Of a stretch of DNA of 64,000 bases, positions 21,816-36,400 are shown one piece after another. Position 1 is the first letter of the stretch. Each line of letters begins with the position of its first letter. The stretch comes from Escarpia spicata (Eukaryota > Annelida > Polychaeta > Sabellida > Siboglinidae): positions 7,316,661-7,380,660 of the forward strand of contig OZ023210.1 of NCBI GenBank assembly GCA_963995525.1. Direction: 5' to 3'. The position numbers and the translations under genes are program-made. Under the pieces are notes generated by a model. The model saw only the letters and a list, made by a program, of their open reading frames with translations, ran no database searches and had not been told where the DNA came from.

Positions 21816-23960
21816 CTTCTATCTTTGGTCATGAGTTTGTGTTGTGTAGAGATGATAACAAAGTTAAACAAAATCAAGCAGAATCATATGTAAACAAACA
21901 CGTAAACTCCCTGGTAAATGTGAACTTCGGAAATAATTTTTTTATTCTTACAAGTTTCCCAATGATGAACATAAGTGTATGTTTGCGAATAATACGTGTC
22001 TATCTAGAAAGAATGGAACGTCTACTAAACACCAACGACCATGACCGCTTAGTTCTACTCTCATTAAGTTCTTACATTTCATTCAGTAGGAAATTGTATT
22101 ACGGCTGATCCCGGTGCATATTCTCACAGTACCAGAAATACACATTGGTAGGAAAATCTGCCAGTGTTATGCATTTAAAGTTGTGGTCAATCGGACGATC
22201 CTTCGGACACTGGCATCCGAAACAAATTCTTAGGGGACATATGGTGGGGGTCTCTGCAAGTGCGTATGCACACACAGGGGTTCCACAATCCTCCGTCGGG
22301 GCAAATACGCGGCGCTGAAAGAAAGCTTACAATTTCAGGTTTTTCTTCGCCGATACTTGTCGTCTTTTTGCAAGTTCAAGTGGTATATATCTGGATTACG
22401 GAGATTTCCGGATAAATGAATTGTATAAATAATGGAATATATCACCGTTTGGAATTAATGTTCCGTGAAATGACGGTCGATCTTTCTAAATTAATGGATG
22501 TTCGTGTTAATATTAACGAGATTCTACTGCGCATTCTGACATTACCAATGAAGAACATATTCTAAGAAGATATGATATAATGTGTTAGTAGTTAGCCTTT
22601 GGGCAACGTATTTTCCGCGATTCTGCGAATGATACCTTTTAACAAAATGTATGTAGTTATGAGCGCACGTTACTCAAACGCAACAATATATTATAACAAA
22701 AGTTAAACCTGTCTGCCAAACCCATAATCTTCTGTTGTGGTTTTTCTACTATTCGCTTATTATATCCTGTCAATTGTAGTTCGCGCAAGGAACACATTCT
22801 TGCATTTCGAGAACTAGTTAAATTTACGTCATAGCAGACGTCAGTGCGAATATTTTGGGAAACCGTCTTCTGCGTATGGGTGTATTTAGCGCTGTGCGGA
22901 GGATGGGCTTCTCTGATGGCGTTCACAGAAGAACAGTGGCTCGCCCAATTAGTTTATTCCCTGCGCGTCTAGGCTCCTCCCTCTACCTCTTAGGAGAGAC
23001 TATTGTTTCTCGGTGGTGTGTCAGCTTCTAGAATCGAGTAATATTATGGGCATCCAAATATGCAATATGTACTGCGAACGGGGGATAAATGTATCCATAA
23101 ATAGCAGTATTATTTATTATTATGTATTATAAATTATTATTAATTATTATGACCGTTTCATGCCAGAAATCTCCGACTAAATGAACATTTTCAAATTACA
23201 AAAGACTACGTAGGAATACTGACCAGTTATCTTTACGTTTACCGATCGCATATATTGGCACGCGTGTTACACAATTCCAATATGGCGAAAGTCACAGGAG
23301 GACTATCGTCATTGACTTCATAACCTCAGTGTTAAGTTGACATTCCTCACCCAATTTACATTTGAAGCCCTGTAAGATAATAAATAAGAGCTTCGTCTGA
23401 CAGTTGATGCGCCAATTTACGCATTCGCCCAACTGCGAAAGTTTCAAATTTGGCAAAGCTGCATTTCAAGCGGTCGCCCAGGAACACCATGACAAGCGAG
23501 CGACACCGTTGGCCAAGAAATGTGCCTACCATCAATGTTAATCATTATTATATGTCATTGCAATTCCACCGGAAGTTATCAAATATCTAGTTTTTAAAGC
23601 ACCCAGACATTTTCGTTAATCTTGTGAGTGAAAAAAGCAATACATCGTGAACGTAGTTAACTCCTCCAAATGGTGGGCACGTTTCTGGAAATTTTCCGTC
23701 AGCAGATTGTAAAGGATTTATTTAACTGTTTTCGCCTCGTTCATACTGGAACAAGTACAACAGAACTTACTTAAAACATTACGTGACTATTATCTTACAG
23801 TGTGTTAAATTCGCAAAAAAACAACATCCTTTTGGAGTATTTAAAACATAACCAGCTTTTGCACCATCTTCGGCTTTCCGTTAAAACTTCGCTGAAGATT
23901 TGGGTTAAGTCCGCCCTTTTTTTCAAAATGTCTTGTATTTGTGCTAACAGTTTGAGTCCT
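21816..23960. other. Anonymous intergenic DNA
   Basis: Reading frames here (for example 21779-22108 plus and 22657-22926 minus) have no recognisable family and partly start in microsatellite. A short ATT-rich run lies near 23108-23150. I see no supported gene. Confidence 0.4.
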
Positions 23961-23967
23961 TGTAACT

Positions 23968-24430
<463 letters not shown>

Positions 24431-27340
24431 TGTCTTGGGTATTAAGTTACCTGTCTAACCTGTGTGCGTATAGCCTCTCACAAATAAACGTACTATCTTG
24501 TAGATGTGTCAGTCTAACTTTAGCTGTCTTATGCGGCAGTAGAACCAAAACATGAAACGTTGCCCTTTTACGAATATCACAACATGGAAAACATTTGAGA
24601 TTTTATTTTCGGGATTACTCAAACATCTACACCGTCTTGGTGTCCCTTATTGACGCACGGAAAATTCAGTTAAATGTCAACAAGTGTAAATTATGAATTC
24701 TCGACGTAAGTACGCAACAGCGTGACGACGCATTTATGCAATCCTCTAAGAAAAGCCACAGCCTCTCGTAGACGTATTGCTCAACTTCTACTTGAACACC
24801 ATACATGTTTTCGAGGTGGTTGTCATTACGTCAAATACTGGCACTATGTATGAGACAGTCAGCTCATATCTCACATAGGTATCACACTGTGTTGAAGTGT
24901 GTAGACGCCCTTCGTCCAGGCACTGCCATGAACATCTTAAGGGTGCTGCCCCTGGTTTAGTCATACAATCCAGAAACACATGAAATGTTGCCATTTTGTG
25001 CTTTATTCAAATACGATTCTAATTATGTATACATTGTCTAGGGTTGCCATACTTATAAAAATGTTACATCGGAATGAAGACACCCACCGCCTATGCAGTA
25101 AACTGTCCAACTGGTGACAAATTTTGACCAATTTGAACCTTGGTAATCTTACTTGAATTATCACTTCTATTAAAACATTTTGACTTATTTCTGTAGTGTG
25201 ATTATCAATACAAATATATATCCATAGAATTTCTTAAAATATATAACATTTTACAAATTTTCGCTATTTATTAGAGGAAATACGAGAAATTTCCGAGGTC
25301 GGACCAAATTGACATTTGTTTTACAAAATGTACCGTAAACAATTATTTTGTAACCAGAACTCTTAAATATTTGGCACAATTAGAAATTAATATATATATA
25401 TCAAAGCTAATAATAACATAGCAATGGTACCTTACCAGGTTTGTTTAACATACATGCATTATGTCTTTCATTATTTGAAAATTCTGTGGACAACATTTCC
25501 CCAAAATATGATAAAATAAACCAAAAAACGCGGTAGCACAATTATTATATTATAATGAGAAGAAAGGTATGATTAGTTGGTGTTTTAATCAGTTCTTAAT
25601 TCTCAAACCCCAAATATACTACAAAAGGAACAAATTCAATTGAAATATAGTATATTTTCTTGTTATTATATACATGACATAAAGTCCTGTTCGATCGAAC
25701 AAATTCCTGCTCAAAATACATTGACCAAATATTACACGGCAATAGTTTCCATATAGAGCATTTATATTCTATGGTGTAGTGCATATTCGTTTCCATAAGA
25801 CAAAACCATGGATCTGACAACAAAAGTTCCATGATACCCCACTGTTCACAGTAATACAAAAATTAACAAACATTGTCATCCTGAATTGGATCATAGCAAT
25901 TGATATAATATTTATTCTGTCACCCATTGGCGTACTATGTACATGATTATGCTGTGTATAACCCTACAATTACATGATCACTGTAGACACCCGCCGTCAG
26001 GTAGAGCCATGGAAGACATGCGCAGAAACTGTGCGCAGTAAAGTAGGAGCGGCCTCCTTAAACAAAGGCGAATTTATGTATCGCATTGTTTTTATAACAT
26101 GTCGCGTTTGACTGCTTTTTAACAGAATATAAATCGATGCAGTTAGCTGATTTATTTCTTGTTTACGCCGAGAGAGGGGTATAAAAGGAAACAATTCAAC
26201 AGAGAATTCATTGCGGCACTGGTGAAGGAAAGCAAACGCGGTGAAAAAGGTAAGTCTAAACACCGGTGGTAGAAAAGGAGTCAACACATTGTACCTCGTC
26301 TGCTTTAGGATATGATTGTTGTTGATATTTATGTACCAGTTCTTTAAGCAAGTTGGTGGAGCTACTAGGGATCCACTCATATGAGATATAGCGAGCGAAA
26401 GTAAATAATAGTAGATGGGTGGTCATCATTTGACTTTCTGGGCCACAGTTTCTTAATTTGTAGTGAGCTGGACTTTCTACGTTTTTCTTCTGATGGCTTT
26501 CAAAACAGGTAACTCCCTATCCACAGGGGATTGCTTCAAACAGGCGCATTGAATACAATCACTAGGCCTTGGAATCCCCACATACGGTAGATGTAATGGC
26601 TTGAATTTCAGAAAGTTCTCCTGGGAAAGCTAGGTGTTCATCTTAAATATTTTGTGGGAAACCTTCGCTTTTCTAAACTTGGCAGTCCCACAGAGCATGC
26701 TAATATATCTTTGTTTAGAACTAGAATCTTCCAGTATCTTAGCCATTTTTGAAAAAGCTGTTTATTTTCCTTTGATCACAAGTGCTTGATTTGCTTATAT
26801 TTTTCAGCCAACGTCCCTGCCCATAATTAATCCCTCCAAATGCTGATTTAAAACTACATTAATATGGTTTGTGGAATTATTTTAGCACTAATCCCATATT
26901 TTGTGCATGTCTTTCTGGAGAAATGTAGTACAGAGGATCTCTGTTACAATACAAATTACAATGGTGGTAGCTTTCCGAAAGTAGGCATCTTTTTCTGTCT
27001 TACTTTAACGCCAAATATGGCAGGTGGGGAGCATTGTGTCTATGTTCAATAATAATAACATAAAATGAGAACTCCAGATATTCGTGTAGTTTTTGTTTTC
27101 AGCTTTGAAAAGTTGTCGTCAACAGTTTGTACATTTTAATGCAAAAATACCCCCTTTTAGATCCTCAAATAGCTAGAATAGTGGGCAATCTTGATTAAAT
27201 TTGCTTAAGATTGTCTTTCCTGATATATAACACAATGTATTATCTAAAAAAAATTGAAAAATGGATGTTCATTTTAATAACTGAATAGCAAAGCTCAGAA
27301 GTTTAAAACAATTAAAGTGTTCCATTTTTCGTGACTTCAC
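24431..27340. other. Anonymous AT-rich DNA upstream of the FG-GAP gene
   Basis: I find no credible coding exon, RNA gene or transposon end. Frames of up to 127 codons (25997-26380 minus) lack recognisable domains. It presumably includes the upstream regulatory region of the gene that starts at 27391. Confidence 0.4.
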
Positions 27341-27344
27341 CCAA

Positions 27345-27352
27345 ATATATAT
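27345..27352 (+). promoter_or_regulatory. Possible TATA box of the FG-GAP gene
   Basis: TATATATT lies about 40 bp before the start codon at 27391. The region is AT-rich, so the motif alone is weak evidence. Confidence 0.25.
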
Positions 27353-27390
27353 TATTCTCATTTCATAGAATTCATCACATCTGGCCAATC

Positions 27391-27463
27391 ATGGACAAGA
27401 CACTCTTGCTGAGCATCATCGTCGTTGGTTTGAACGTCCCTAATGTTCTGACGCAAGTTTCAG
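27391..27463 (+). other. Exon 1 of the FG-GAP gene (signal peptide)
   Basis: It encodes 24 codons plus one base. The hydrophobic core LLLSIIVVGL and following polar residues make a typical eukaryotic signal peptide. The donor is CAG|GTTAGT at 27464. The start context (AATCATGG) is acceptable. Confidence 0.75.
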
Positions 27464-30400
27464 GTTAGTTATTGTAATATGTATCACGATATCTTCATAA
27501 ACTCGTTACAATATCCGTAGCATGTGCAAATGAACGTCACTTGTTTAGTGACACAACTGTGTAGTTTACACTATGTAGTTATATGCGTATGTTACGTACG
27601 TATATGGTCATTTCTCGCCAAATGGCAACAGATTGGGTTCTGAGGGACGGGGGAAAAATAAACGTACTCGTATAACATTATACTTTCTGCCATTCCAAAA
27701 GGACACGTTGATGTAATCAGTAAAGTATGCGTACAGCTTAACACATAAGAGTTTTCCTGTGAGAGCTTGGTGTTGTAGTAAGTGCATAAGACCTGTAATC
27801 ATACGAATGCGTATAATTTATTAACTAACGTAAGTTCTTATTTGTATCAGTGATATCTATATATATATATATATAACACTATCTACCGCATTGCCTGTAC
27901 AGTGCCTCATAATACCGCATTACCTGTACATTTGTAATGACGACTATTACACACATTTTCACGATCGAATATGCATAAATTATGCACAGTATGAATTCAG
28001 TTAACTATTTATTTAAATCTAGGTGCTTGTTTTTGGTTTCAATTGCATATTTATAATTACACTAATTTTGATGTACAGGTAATGTTGTTTTAACTAAAAC
28101 CATATTACCTGTACATCTGTATATGTACAGGCAATGCGGTGATTTCATGTATATAAACTTACAGCCAATGAGCGGCCACTGGCTGACCTTTTATGACCTA
28201 CGACACAGTTGTTTTCATGACAATAAAAGGCGCCGGTGTTTTGTGTAGAGTTGCGCGAAACTGTATTTGTTTATATTTGATTCCTTGTCATAGCTAGTCG
28301 ACTGCATTTTACTTCGGCATCAAACTGCTATGCTAGTTACACAACTTTAATGCTTATTGAGTGTAATATGTGTGAGGTAAGCGACTGCGTTACCGACACT
28401 GACAGTTCTAACGAAGCCCATCGCCGGCGTCGAACTCGACGAAGGTCGACAATATTAATATAATTCACGATCAACAAATCCCATGGCCCTTCTGGAATAA
28501 CAATATTCTAGAACGAGCTCGTAATGATTCTTGTTCGACATTTTTATTCATATATCAATATTATTCTTAGAAAATTGTCAATGGCATATTTATATATATA
28601 TATTAGGTCCGTCGGACGCACGATTTTTGACGCAGGCGTCTTTTTCCGCGATTTGTTGGTCTATTTTTGTAAGTACTCCACTCAGAACAACAGTTTGCAA
28701 ACTTTGACGGATTAGTTATTCAATATTTAGCACATAGATAATCTTACGGACAAAATGGTGCAGGTTTTTGTTAAAACTGCATAACACAAATTAGGACGCA
28801 CGATTCCAAACCATACATTGCTCATGGGTGGGGGATACACTGCTTTATATGACAAATTGGAACATCCAAACAAGCACTACTTGACTCTAATCCTAAGTTT
28901 GTACATGTTCTACTGATCTTTTCGTGTTGAATAAAATGAAAATTATAATCAAAGATATACACAATTGACTAACTGTTATAGGATATATTAATAAACTGTC
29001 ACCAACATTTAAATGTTTGCTTCGATTTGCTTAAAATCAGGCCACAAAAATGTGATTAACAAATAATTTGATTAATATTATGTCAGATTTCATTGTCATA
29101 TTGTATTACTCGTGGACTTTAAAAGGCCTATATGTGTGTTATATAAAAACAGTCAACATAAACACTTTTTGTAAGTAAATAAATTTATTAAGATACAAAA
29201 TAATATGCATGCATACATCTCATTTATTCAGAACACAACTCCACACAAAAATTAAAGTATTTGTCCCAGTAAAACATGTGTATACATGGCTATATTTAAC
29301 ACACCGGTATGTTTGGCCATGCAGTCTATACGACCATAATGTAATGACTACTGCAGTATGCATATGAAACAATCTATTGCAGCAACTAACACCATTTTGA
29401 TAAAATAACAAAGACACCTTTACAAAGACATCAAAGACATACGGAACAGACTTCATTTGGGGGAGGGCCTGTCTGTTTCATGTTTCTTGAATGGCGGGGG
29501 GGGGGTGATGCATGCATCAATTTGTGTCTGTAATATATTTATTATGTTCTGTATGTTTCACTGTTATCTATCAATTTCCGGTCAATGATACAGTTGTTTT
29601 GCTATATATTAAACAAATGTTTTTGTTGTTGAAATCCTTTCATTGCCCAATCTTTTAGGGGGTGTCCGTCTCGTACACCTATGATCATTATCTTTGAACT
29701 GTTGAACTTTATTTATAGAGCAGGACCCCAACGGGTAATGTGACTGCCATGAGTTCCAAAATGCAAACAATCAACACAAAACATGTAACTTACATAACAT
29801 ACAACTACCACCCTAAATAGTGAAATTATTAATTGCATACGTTACCACATAGAGATGGTAACAACATAGATCTACCACACAATTGCACTTGTTTGCATTA
29901 GCGTGAAAACGATGACTGTAGTATGCTATATTCATTCACAGTAACATGCTTATTACAGATCACTTGCTGAACCAATTGACATTCAAAGTTGTATGCCTGT
30001 TGCTTTTTAAATAGTATTCTGGTATGAATCTATGCCTATTTTCTGCAAAGAAGGTATGGTCAAACATGTATTGAAGTTCGCGTCAGGTGCAATTCTAATT
30101 ACATGTTGTACACTTAACGTTCTATCACTCATCTAGTTTGCCAGGCATTTGCATTTGAGAACTACATTAGTCAGTCTGTATAACCAAACATTTTATGTAA
30201 TTCAAGTACTTTTATAACAATAATACCTAATCAGTGTATAAGCTCTAGAATGTATATTTAATTATTTTCCTACAGCACATTCTTAATGCAAAACGAAAGG
30301 CAATATTACATTTATTTTTGCTTTCGATAAGATCTTATCAAAAATGGCTTGCATGCCATCAATGTCATCATGGTTTGTATACCATAAATATCAGCATGGC

Positions 30401-33400
30401 TAGCATGCCACCAATACCAACATGGCATGACTACCCTCAATACCACCATGGTTTGCATACCATTAATACCATCATGGCTTGCACACCACCAATACAATCA
30501 TGGCTTGCATACCATCAATACCACCATGGCATGCATACCATCAGTACCACCATGGCCTGCACAATAAAATCGTGGTTTGCATCAATACAATCATGGCTTG
30601 CATATCATCAATACTACCATGGCAAAAATACCATGTGCATAATAATGGGTTGCATACTGTCAATACCGTCAAGGGATGCATGCCATCCATACCACAATGG
30701 CATGCATACCATCAAGAGCACCATGGCCTGCATGCCACCCGTGCCATCATTGCTTACATTCCATCAATACCATCATGCGTTGAATCGTATCTCTACAATC
30801 ATGCATTTTGATACCACCATGGCATGCATACCATCAATATCATTATGGGTTGCACACTGTCAATACCACCATGGCATGCATGCCATCCATACTATCATGG
30901 CTTGCATACCGTCAATATCGCCATGGATTGCATACCATCAATACCACCATGGTTTGCATACCACTATGGCTTGCATACCATCAATATCATCATGGTTTGA
31001 CTACAAATATGTTGTCTTTATTATGGTCCAACTCTGCTTTGTTTGAAGGCTTCTATCTCTGTATTCCTGTTGAAAGAAATGTTGGTGCAACAATTGAGCA
31101 AAAACAAGTTGTTAGAGAAAATCAACAGCACACAGCGTCATCTTGTATGGTTTACTTAAAATGCATCACTGCAAACATTTAAATACATAGTATTGTTTAA
31201 TTAGTCAAACCATCATTCAGTGTAATCATCAAATATATATTTTAAGAGTAACACAATACAATTGTGAAGCAGACGTATATAATAAGATCCATTCAAGCAT
31301 CATCAAACTTTACGGTGCAGTATCCTTATCACCCTGATCAATGCAAACTGTTGGTAGAATGTTTTTCCTGTCTGATATCCATGAAATAAATGTGTGTTAA
31401 ATATTAGTGAACATTTTCTTCACTTTACTATAATAAACGTGTCTAGATAAGAGAAAAACGTCTGGAGCCACAGCACTGTTAGCCTTCCTGTTGTGTTACA
31501 ATAACACTGTACCTTGTAATTTGAACTTGAAACTGTTGATGTCTGAAATGTGTGGTAAATGAATGCTAGATATCTAACAGGTTGAGTGCTAGCATGTATT
31601 GGCAGTGAAACAATGTATATTTGGAAGAGTGTAGTTGGCGTAGTGATTTTTCGCCATTTTTATTTATACGTCACGTGCGTGCAGGGAATCGTATATTTTT
31701 GTAAATATTGATGGGCACCAAGCATGGATATTGTAAAAGAGCTGGAGGTATCTGACATTGACGAAATTTGGTCAGCATATCATTTCTGAAATTTCAGATT
31801 TTTAAGTAGTAGTTTCCCTATAATCTAACAAAAAACATTAACAAGGCTGTCAGTGGAAAAGCTAACAGTGGTCTGTGCCCTTCTTTGTTGTATACAAGTA
31901 CAATAACTAACCAGGTAATCGTCCTTCATCAGTCATACTATTTTCAACGTATGATGTGGATAGCATGCTCTCCTCCTAACTCCACCATGTGTATGGCCAA
32001 AGCTGGAAGGGAAAACAACATTTTAAAATATGACCTGTAGGAAGCATCTTACAATTAAAATTAATTAAAATATATTTTGACATTGCAGATCCACAAAACA
32101 TATGCATGTTCAATCGGTGGTATTTTAGGCGTTTTTGCATGTCTATGCTGCCATTTTAGTTTATAAATGTCCTTAAATCCATATTACTTATGTTACATAA
32201 TATTCCATACACGTCCTAATAGTTATTATCAGATTAAAGTGTACAATATAAAAAACAACGCCTAAAGTGAACAAAGATCACATGGCTTACACTCTTAGCC
32301 AGGGGCATAGCTAGGATTTGTATAAGGGATGCTGTGGGATAAAATTGGTTGTCCAAATATGGACTTTCAGCTTTTTTCACAATGCAACATGTTTATGAGG
32401 TTTTAGGTTATCAATATTTGACATTTCAGATGAGTACACGGTTGAAGATGCTCTGTAATGTCACACGTTAGTTAATTTAAATGTTGTGCAATTTGGGCAT
32501 TTCATATACAGATTAACTGTCAACTGAAGACATTATAATCACCTCTCTACTGCTCCGGTTGCAGTTCATTTGTGGCAATCGAAGACATCCCAAAGCCTAC
32601 AAATGTTATGTGCACACTTTCAAACACATGATTGACATTTATACAATACAAAGTTACCTTATTATATAGATTCTACTGCACAGAAAAATGTACATAGATT
32701 AAAGGTGCCCGGGAAAAGACACTTGAAATGTAAATTTACAAAATATTATCATCACCTTGTTACACAAAATCTGTGCCTTCACATTGAATTGTGCAAGTAA
32801 AATATAAAAGTATGCATTGACATTTGTTCAATCTATTGTTGCTGCTATCTTTTCGTGTTCATACTTTAGTGGCTTGAACAGAAGCAGCTATGTGGCCATG
32901 GGGAATCCGGAAAATCCAATAAACAAAACAGACAAAATCCCACAATGTTAAAACTGCACAAATCCTGTGACAAAATGAAATGTGTGCAGGCCTAGGGTCA
33001 ATTACATTACAATGTAATATATTGCAATTACATAGCTTCCTTCCTATTATTATTACATCCTGAAGAAAATGCATTGTTTATAGAAGACTTCCCTTCCAGC
33101 TTCAGCCATACACATAATGGAGTTAGGAGGAGACCATGCTAACCACATCATACATTGAACATAGTTATGATTGATTTTAATGCAACATTCTACAATGAAC
33201 TATTAATTTTAGTGCAAGCCAACTTACTCTAAAATAAGGCAGAACACAAGAAATGCAGCCTATAACACTGCATAAGTAAAGTAAATACGATTATAGCATG
33301 TAATGTTACAACAGTTCCCTGAGTAAACCACTGGTGCAATTCTCTTGACTGTAGTTGTAAATCACTGTGTTGTATTCGCGTTAAAAGGTGTATGCCTACC

Positions 33401-36400
33401 AATGTTGTTTAAGACTTCAATAAACACTTAATTTCAGTATGGTTGTATGAATAAGCAGCTGGAATAGATAGTGAATGATGTACAATAAATACCAACCATG
33501 TTTTGTAGACATGGTCTTAAAGTTGTCGTTATCGGCCCCCAACTGACACCACCAAAGCGTATCTTCAAGTTCAATGGGAGATTTCTTCTGAAATGTCAGG
33601 AGCATCAATCATAATGTTGTTTATACGGTATTATATCAAGCAGAAAACACCAGTCATAATGGTGTTTATAAGATATTATATTAAGCAGACAAAATAGTTT
33701 TTATAAAATGCATATACTTATAGACAATAGACAGACAATAGCTGCTGAATAACAGGTGTTACAAATAGTTTGATATTAATAAATTTGATAAAATTTTACC
33801 TTATTTTTTAGGCTATGTGGCCATGGGGAATCTGGGACAAAATCCAATTTAGGATAAATTCTTATGGACGAAACACCACAATTATTGCACAAATCCTGCA
33901 ACAAAATTTAATTAGTGAACAAAATTGTCTTGAATTCATATAAGTAGATATTTTGAGGTGGGAACTATTTACAAAACATAATAAATTTGTCTTGCCATTG
34001 TCTATATTAATGTACAGTTAATATATCATTTCTCTAGATACTGGCCATGGGCACTGAATCTGTAGAGTAAACTGTAATTTACCTGAGCATTTTGTTTTCT
34101 TTTAGCAGGACTTTCCTTCAGCTGCAATAAAACAAGATTATCGATTGCAAAATATAATGAGAATTGAAAAAGATACAGTTTGCTTTTAAGTCAAGTTTCA
34201 TGTAATGTACAGGTTCATATGTAGGGTCGTTCCTACATTAGTATAATGACCCCCTGCATCTCAATACATTTGTTTTTTCATGTGTGTACACAAATAATAA
34301 TTCTATAACTCAATGATACTTCTGAAAAAGTACATTAGTTATGCTACAAGAGCTTATTTACCAATATATAAACACATTCATACTAATTATACATTCTTGC
34401 AGCTGATATTAATTATAGTGCAAGCTAACTTACTTTAAGAATGTTGGAACATAGGAAAAAGCAGCCTAAGACAGGCTAGAGATTTCTTATGCCAATGGTC
34501 CTGTGCCCAAAGTTACGACTATTCTCTAAACATAATATATCTACTGTCTGTATCACATGAAGTCATGTATAAGACTATAGTTAGTATAAATCATGCAGGC
34601 ATAGCCAATAGCCATACAAATAGGACACAGGCCTAGGCTTCGCAAGAGAGGTAACTTCTGTATGATATAGCCTGTCATGGCAATTTCCTTTGCTACCTTT
34701 AGAGGAAAGGGCAAAGTTAAAAACAATACAGTACAATTTATACGGATAGCTGCCTACGGATATGAGCCACATAGCCATAAGGGGATGGGACATGTCCATG
34801 GCATGAACCTTGGCCATACCTGGTCAGTCATGGATCAGGGCATGAGCATGGATGATATTATTAGGATTATGTTAGTATGTATATGAGGGCTAAACGTAAA
34901 GACTAGGCCTAGCTGAGATTTTGTGTTTTCACGCCGTCTTTACCTTTGCCCTCTATGCCCACGGCCCCACGCTATGGCTTTACCTATGGCTTATGGATAT
35001 GAATCTACCCAACAACACTCTACTAGAGTAGACTACAGTCTATGCTTTGACTACAGACAACAGTCATCACTGCCAGTAACAATGACAACTGACAGTGTCA
35101 TTCACTGATTCAGATGAGCATGCCTTGAGTGAGACAACACAACTTATACAGAGAAGGTTAGACCCTCATAAGAGTCGCCAAAACCCAACTGCTAAACTCA
35201 CAACGACAGTTAGTTGTTGTGGACTGTGGCCTTTGAACTAGTATAGCTATAGTTTGTCCGTCAATTTCGGTCTAAATGCTGAGCAGTGAAGTCTAGTGAA
35301 TGGTGAAGGGAAAGCTCTGCAGATGTTGCGAACAAAAAGTTGTTTTGGCAAACTCAGCTATGGATAATCATGTTAAAATAAATGTGATTCAAAATATAAC
35401 ATGGAACATTTTCATGATAAATTACATAAATAAAAGCTAATATTACTAATAATTAAAGTGATAAATTAAACACTACAAGTACAACAGGAATAAATCATAT
35501 CAGCTTGCACAAGCGACCGGACCTTTGTCTTCGACCTAAGTTTAACATTTCCCGATAAATGTCTGTTAGATTTTATGAAGTAGCATATATATATATACAT
35601 AATCACTGAAATGCAGTCCATCACCATTTCAAAAAAATTGATAAATTAAACGGTTAACTTACATGGCCTCAATAAACAGTTAAACAGACAGGTTGGCTGT
35701 TGTTGTCTTACCCGGCTTACTGGCTTTCTGTAAAATCTGAGCTCTGAATTGCTCTAAAATTAGAGAACATTTAACTAATTATGAAGATGATCCCTCATGT
35801 GGGTAAGATGATAATAGCCAACCTGTCTGGGTAAATGTTTATTGAGGCTATGTAAGTTAGCCATTAAATGTTTCAGAAATAAAAATGTTATCTACTCAAA
35901 GAAGCATAAATTGTACTGTTTACAATAATCAAACACTTTAAATATAGCATGAATAGTGACCAATATTTGACACGTCAGCTATTAAGCTAACACGTAGTCG
36001 CTATCAAAGGAGCCACCTTCCTTTTATATGCTATTTATTAGTTCGACCAGCAGTAATCTTGAACACTGATATTGACATAAAAATATAAAAAACAAAATGT
36101 ACATTTAAAAAATATTCCATACTATAAGCAGGTCTCAATAAGTTCAGATAGCACAGTAACGCTACTCACTAGATACCTTCTTTGCCTTTTGCTCGGAGGG
36201 ATGTTACAATCATCGGCCTTATCTAAAACACGAAAGAGGCATAAATAGAGGAAGCAATCTACATGTACAGTTAATGTACTAAGCAATGCCGTTTGTTTTC
36301 CAGAATCCAACTTAATGCTTTGAACATTCAGAAGTCCAAGAAATAAATTTACCAGACACACCATTGTTTTGGACTTGGAGACAACTGGAGACATCACACA

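Noticed and set aside
30318..31182. 242-codon His-rich frame and its two overlapping frames
   Set aside because: They arise from a 26 bp minisatellite that lacks stop codons in all three frames. There is no independent coding evidence.
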